Positions 63,319 through 64,000 of a stretch of DNA of 64,000 nt are shown one piece after another. Source of the stretch: Natronolimnohabitans sp. A-GB9 (GTDB lineage Archaea > Halobacteriota > Halobacteria > Halobacteriales > Natrialbaceae). The translations under genes were made by a program, and so were the position numbers. The notes beneath the pieces are model-generated. The model was given only the letters and a program-made list of their open reading frames with translations, was not told where the DNA came from and did no database searches. Position 1 is the first letter of the stretch, and each line of letters begins with the position of its first letter. The stretch is taken from positions 62,001 through 126,000 of the forward strand of contig NZ_JAVDDV010000010.1 of the NCBI RefSeq assembly GCF_030848565.1, written 5' to 3'.

Positions 63319-64000
63319 ATGGGTACCGACCCGATATCCGGTGGAGACGGTGTCTCTCGCCGTCGTGTTTTACTCGGTGTCGCGGGATCGAGTTTGATGG
63401 GATTGTCAGGGTGTATCGTCCACGGTGAGGATAGCGGACTCGACGGCGAGATCGTTATCGATGGGTCGAACACGCTGTTGCCAAACAGCGCGCTCGTCGC
63501 CGAACTGTTCAACTGGCAGAACAACCAGGTAGAGATCCCGGTCAGGGGATCGGGAACCGGCGCTGGCTTCCAGCAGTTCTGTCGCGGCGAGACGGACCTG
63601 CAAAACGCAAGCCGGGAAATCGCCGACGACGAGCGTGAGTTGTGTGACAGCAACGGCGTCGACTGGATTCAACTCGAAGTCATCAGGGACGGTCTCGCGA
63701 TCATGAAACACCCGGACAACGACTGGTGTGACTGTCTGACGACCGACCAGCTCCGTGAGCTGTGGCAAAGCGGCTCCGACGTCGAGACGTGGCAGGACTT
63801 AGACGACGACTGGCCCGACGAGGAAATCTCGCTGTACGGTCGAGACACGGCGTCGGGGACGTTCGATTACTTCACGGAGACGATAAACGGGAACGTCGGA
63901 GACATTCGCAGCGACTACAGTGGAACACCGGATACGAACGCGATCGTCCGCGGTGTCAGGGGGAACAGACACGCGATCGGGTTCGGTGGCGCTGGCTACT
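63319..64000 (+). CDS. pstS: Phosphate ABC transporter substrate-binding lipoprotein PstS (partial, continues past the window)
   Basis: The frame from ATG 63319 stays open to the end (227 codons seen). A Tat-like start (SRRRVLLGVAG) with lipobox LSGC precedes a PstS fold: EIVIDGSNTLLPNSALVAELFNWQ, VEIPVRGSGTGAGFQQFCRGETDLQNASREI, and DTASGTFDYFTETI. The SGSGTG-like loop (RGSGTGAG) binds phosphate. AT-rich sequence between it and the PhoU gene holds TATA-like motifs (GGGATATATAG near 63265). Pst permeases presumably follow outside the window. Confidence 0.92.
   Translation, partial: MGTDPISGGDGVSRRRVLLGVAGSSLMGLSGCIVHGEDSGLDGEIVIDGSNTLLPNSALVAELFNWQNNQVEIPVRGSGTGAGFQQFCRGETDLQNASREIADDERELCDSNGVDWIQLEVIRDGLAIMKHPDNDWCDCLTTDQLRELWQSGSDVETWQDLDDDWPDEEISLYGRDTASGTFDYFTETINGNVGDIRSDYSGTPDTNAIVRGVRGNRHAIGFGGAGY

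Overview
The window is a stretch of a haloarchaeal chromosome. The evidence is high GC, strongly acidic proteins, many 4-nt ATGA start/stop overlaps, TATA boxes 25-35 nt upstream of start codons (near-leaderless transcripts), Tat-dependent lipoprotein signals, a diphthine synthase, CDC48, ribosomal protein S8e, archaeal Trm5, DacZ, and a class III PHA cluster of the phaRPEC type. A member of the Natrialbales (Natrinema/Haloterrigena/Natronorubrum-like) is my inference from protein style; it is not proven here.

Layout. 0-5 kb: the tail of an unrecognised gene, then a 1451-aa secreted protein with Gln-rich 24-30-residue repeats, beta-type repeats, a CARDB-like region and a Glu-Pro tail. 5-7 kb: BioY-BioM-BioN biotin ECF transporter. 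7-10.3 kb: CoA-disulfide-reductase-like flavoprotein and an operon of two HTH-type proteins plus an acetoacetyl-CoA reductase-like SDR. 11-14 kb: TrkA-TrkH potassium uptake. 14.2 kb: tRNA-Thr(CGT) with satellite copies of its 3' end. 14.4-16 kb: Trm5 and a Rieske protein. 16.7-20.4 kb: metal ABC transporter plus a divalent-metal-dependent DtxR/SirR repressor, with three matching 14-bp palindromic operators. 20.5-22.6 kb: DphB and an alpha/beta hydrolase. 22.7-31.4 kb: one branched-chain amino-acid block, leuA-(structured leader)-ilvB-ilvN-ilvC-orf99-leuC-leuD-leuB, all on the minus strand. 31.8-38.7 kb: Lrp-TRASH regulator, ferritin-like proteins, a methyltransferase, several conserved haloarchaeal unknowns, a peroxiredoxin and an MFS carrier. 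38.8-41.4 kb: Hsp20-like protein and CDC48. 42.5-47.2 kb: polyhydroxyalkanoate locus phaR-phaP-phaE-phaC-phaB with divergent phaJ. 47.5-52.5 kb: phosphohexomutase, class III CoA transferase, cytidine deaminase, flavin reductase, a DUF488 relic and a nucleoside phosphorylase. 52.5-54.1 kb: c-di-AMP synthase DacZ with an MscS channel. 54.6-55 kb: tRNA-Leu(TAG) with a 109-bp tandem array made from its 3' end. 55-62 kb: small zinc protein, TFB-like protein, CoaD, malic enzyme-phosphotransacetylase fusion, PQQ-propeller lipoprotein, S8e, aldo/keto reductase. 62-64 kb: AbrB-PhoU regulator divergent from a PstS gene that runs off the end.

The strongest unexplained pattern is a family of short palindromic intergenic elements (80-110 bp, ends ATACTGCCGGACAG...CTGTCCGGCAGTAT or ATACGGNCTGCTGT...ACAGCAGTCCGTAT). 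At least eleven of these elements or remnants begin exactly at a stop codon of the preceding gene. A second pattern is the accumulation of partial tRNA 3' ends behind both tRNA genes. A third is an apparent frameshift at a G6 run that removes the start of leuA. No CRISPR array, intact transposase or prophage was seen.
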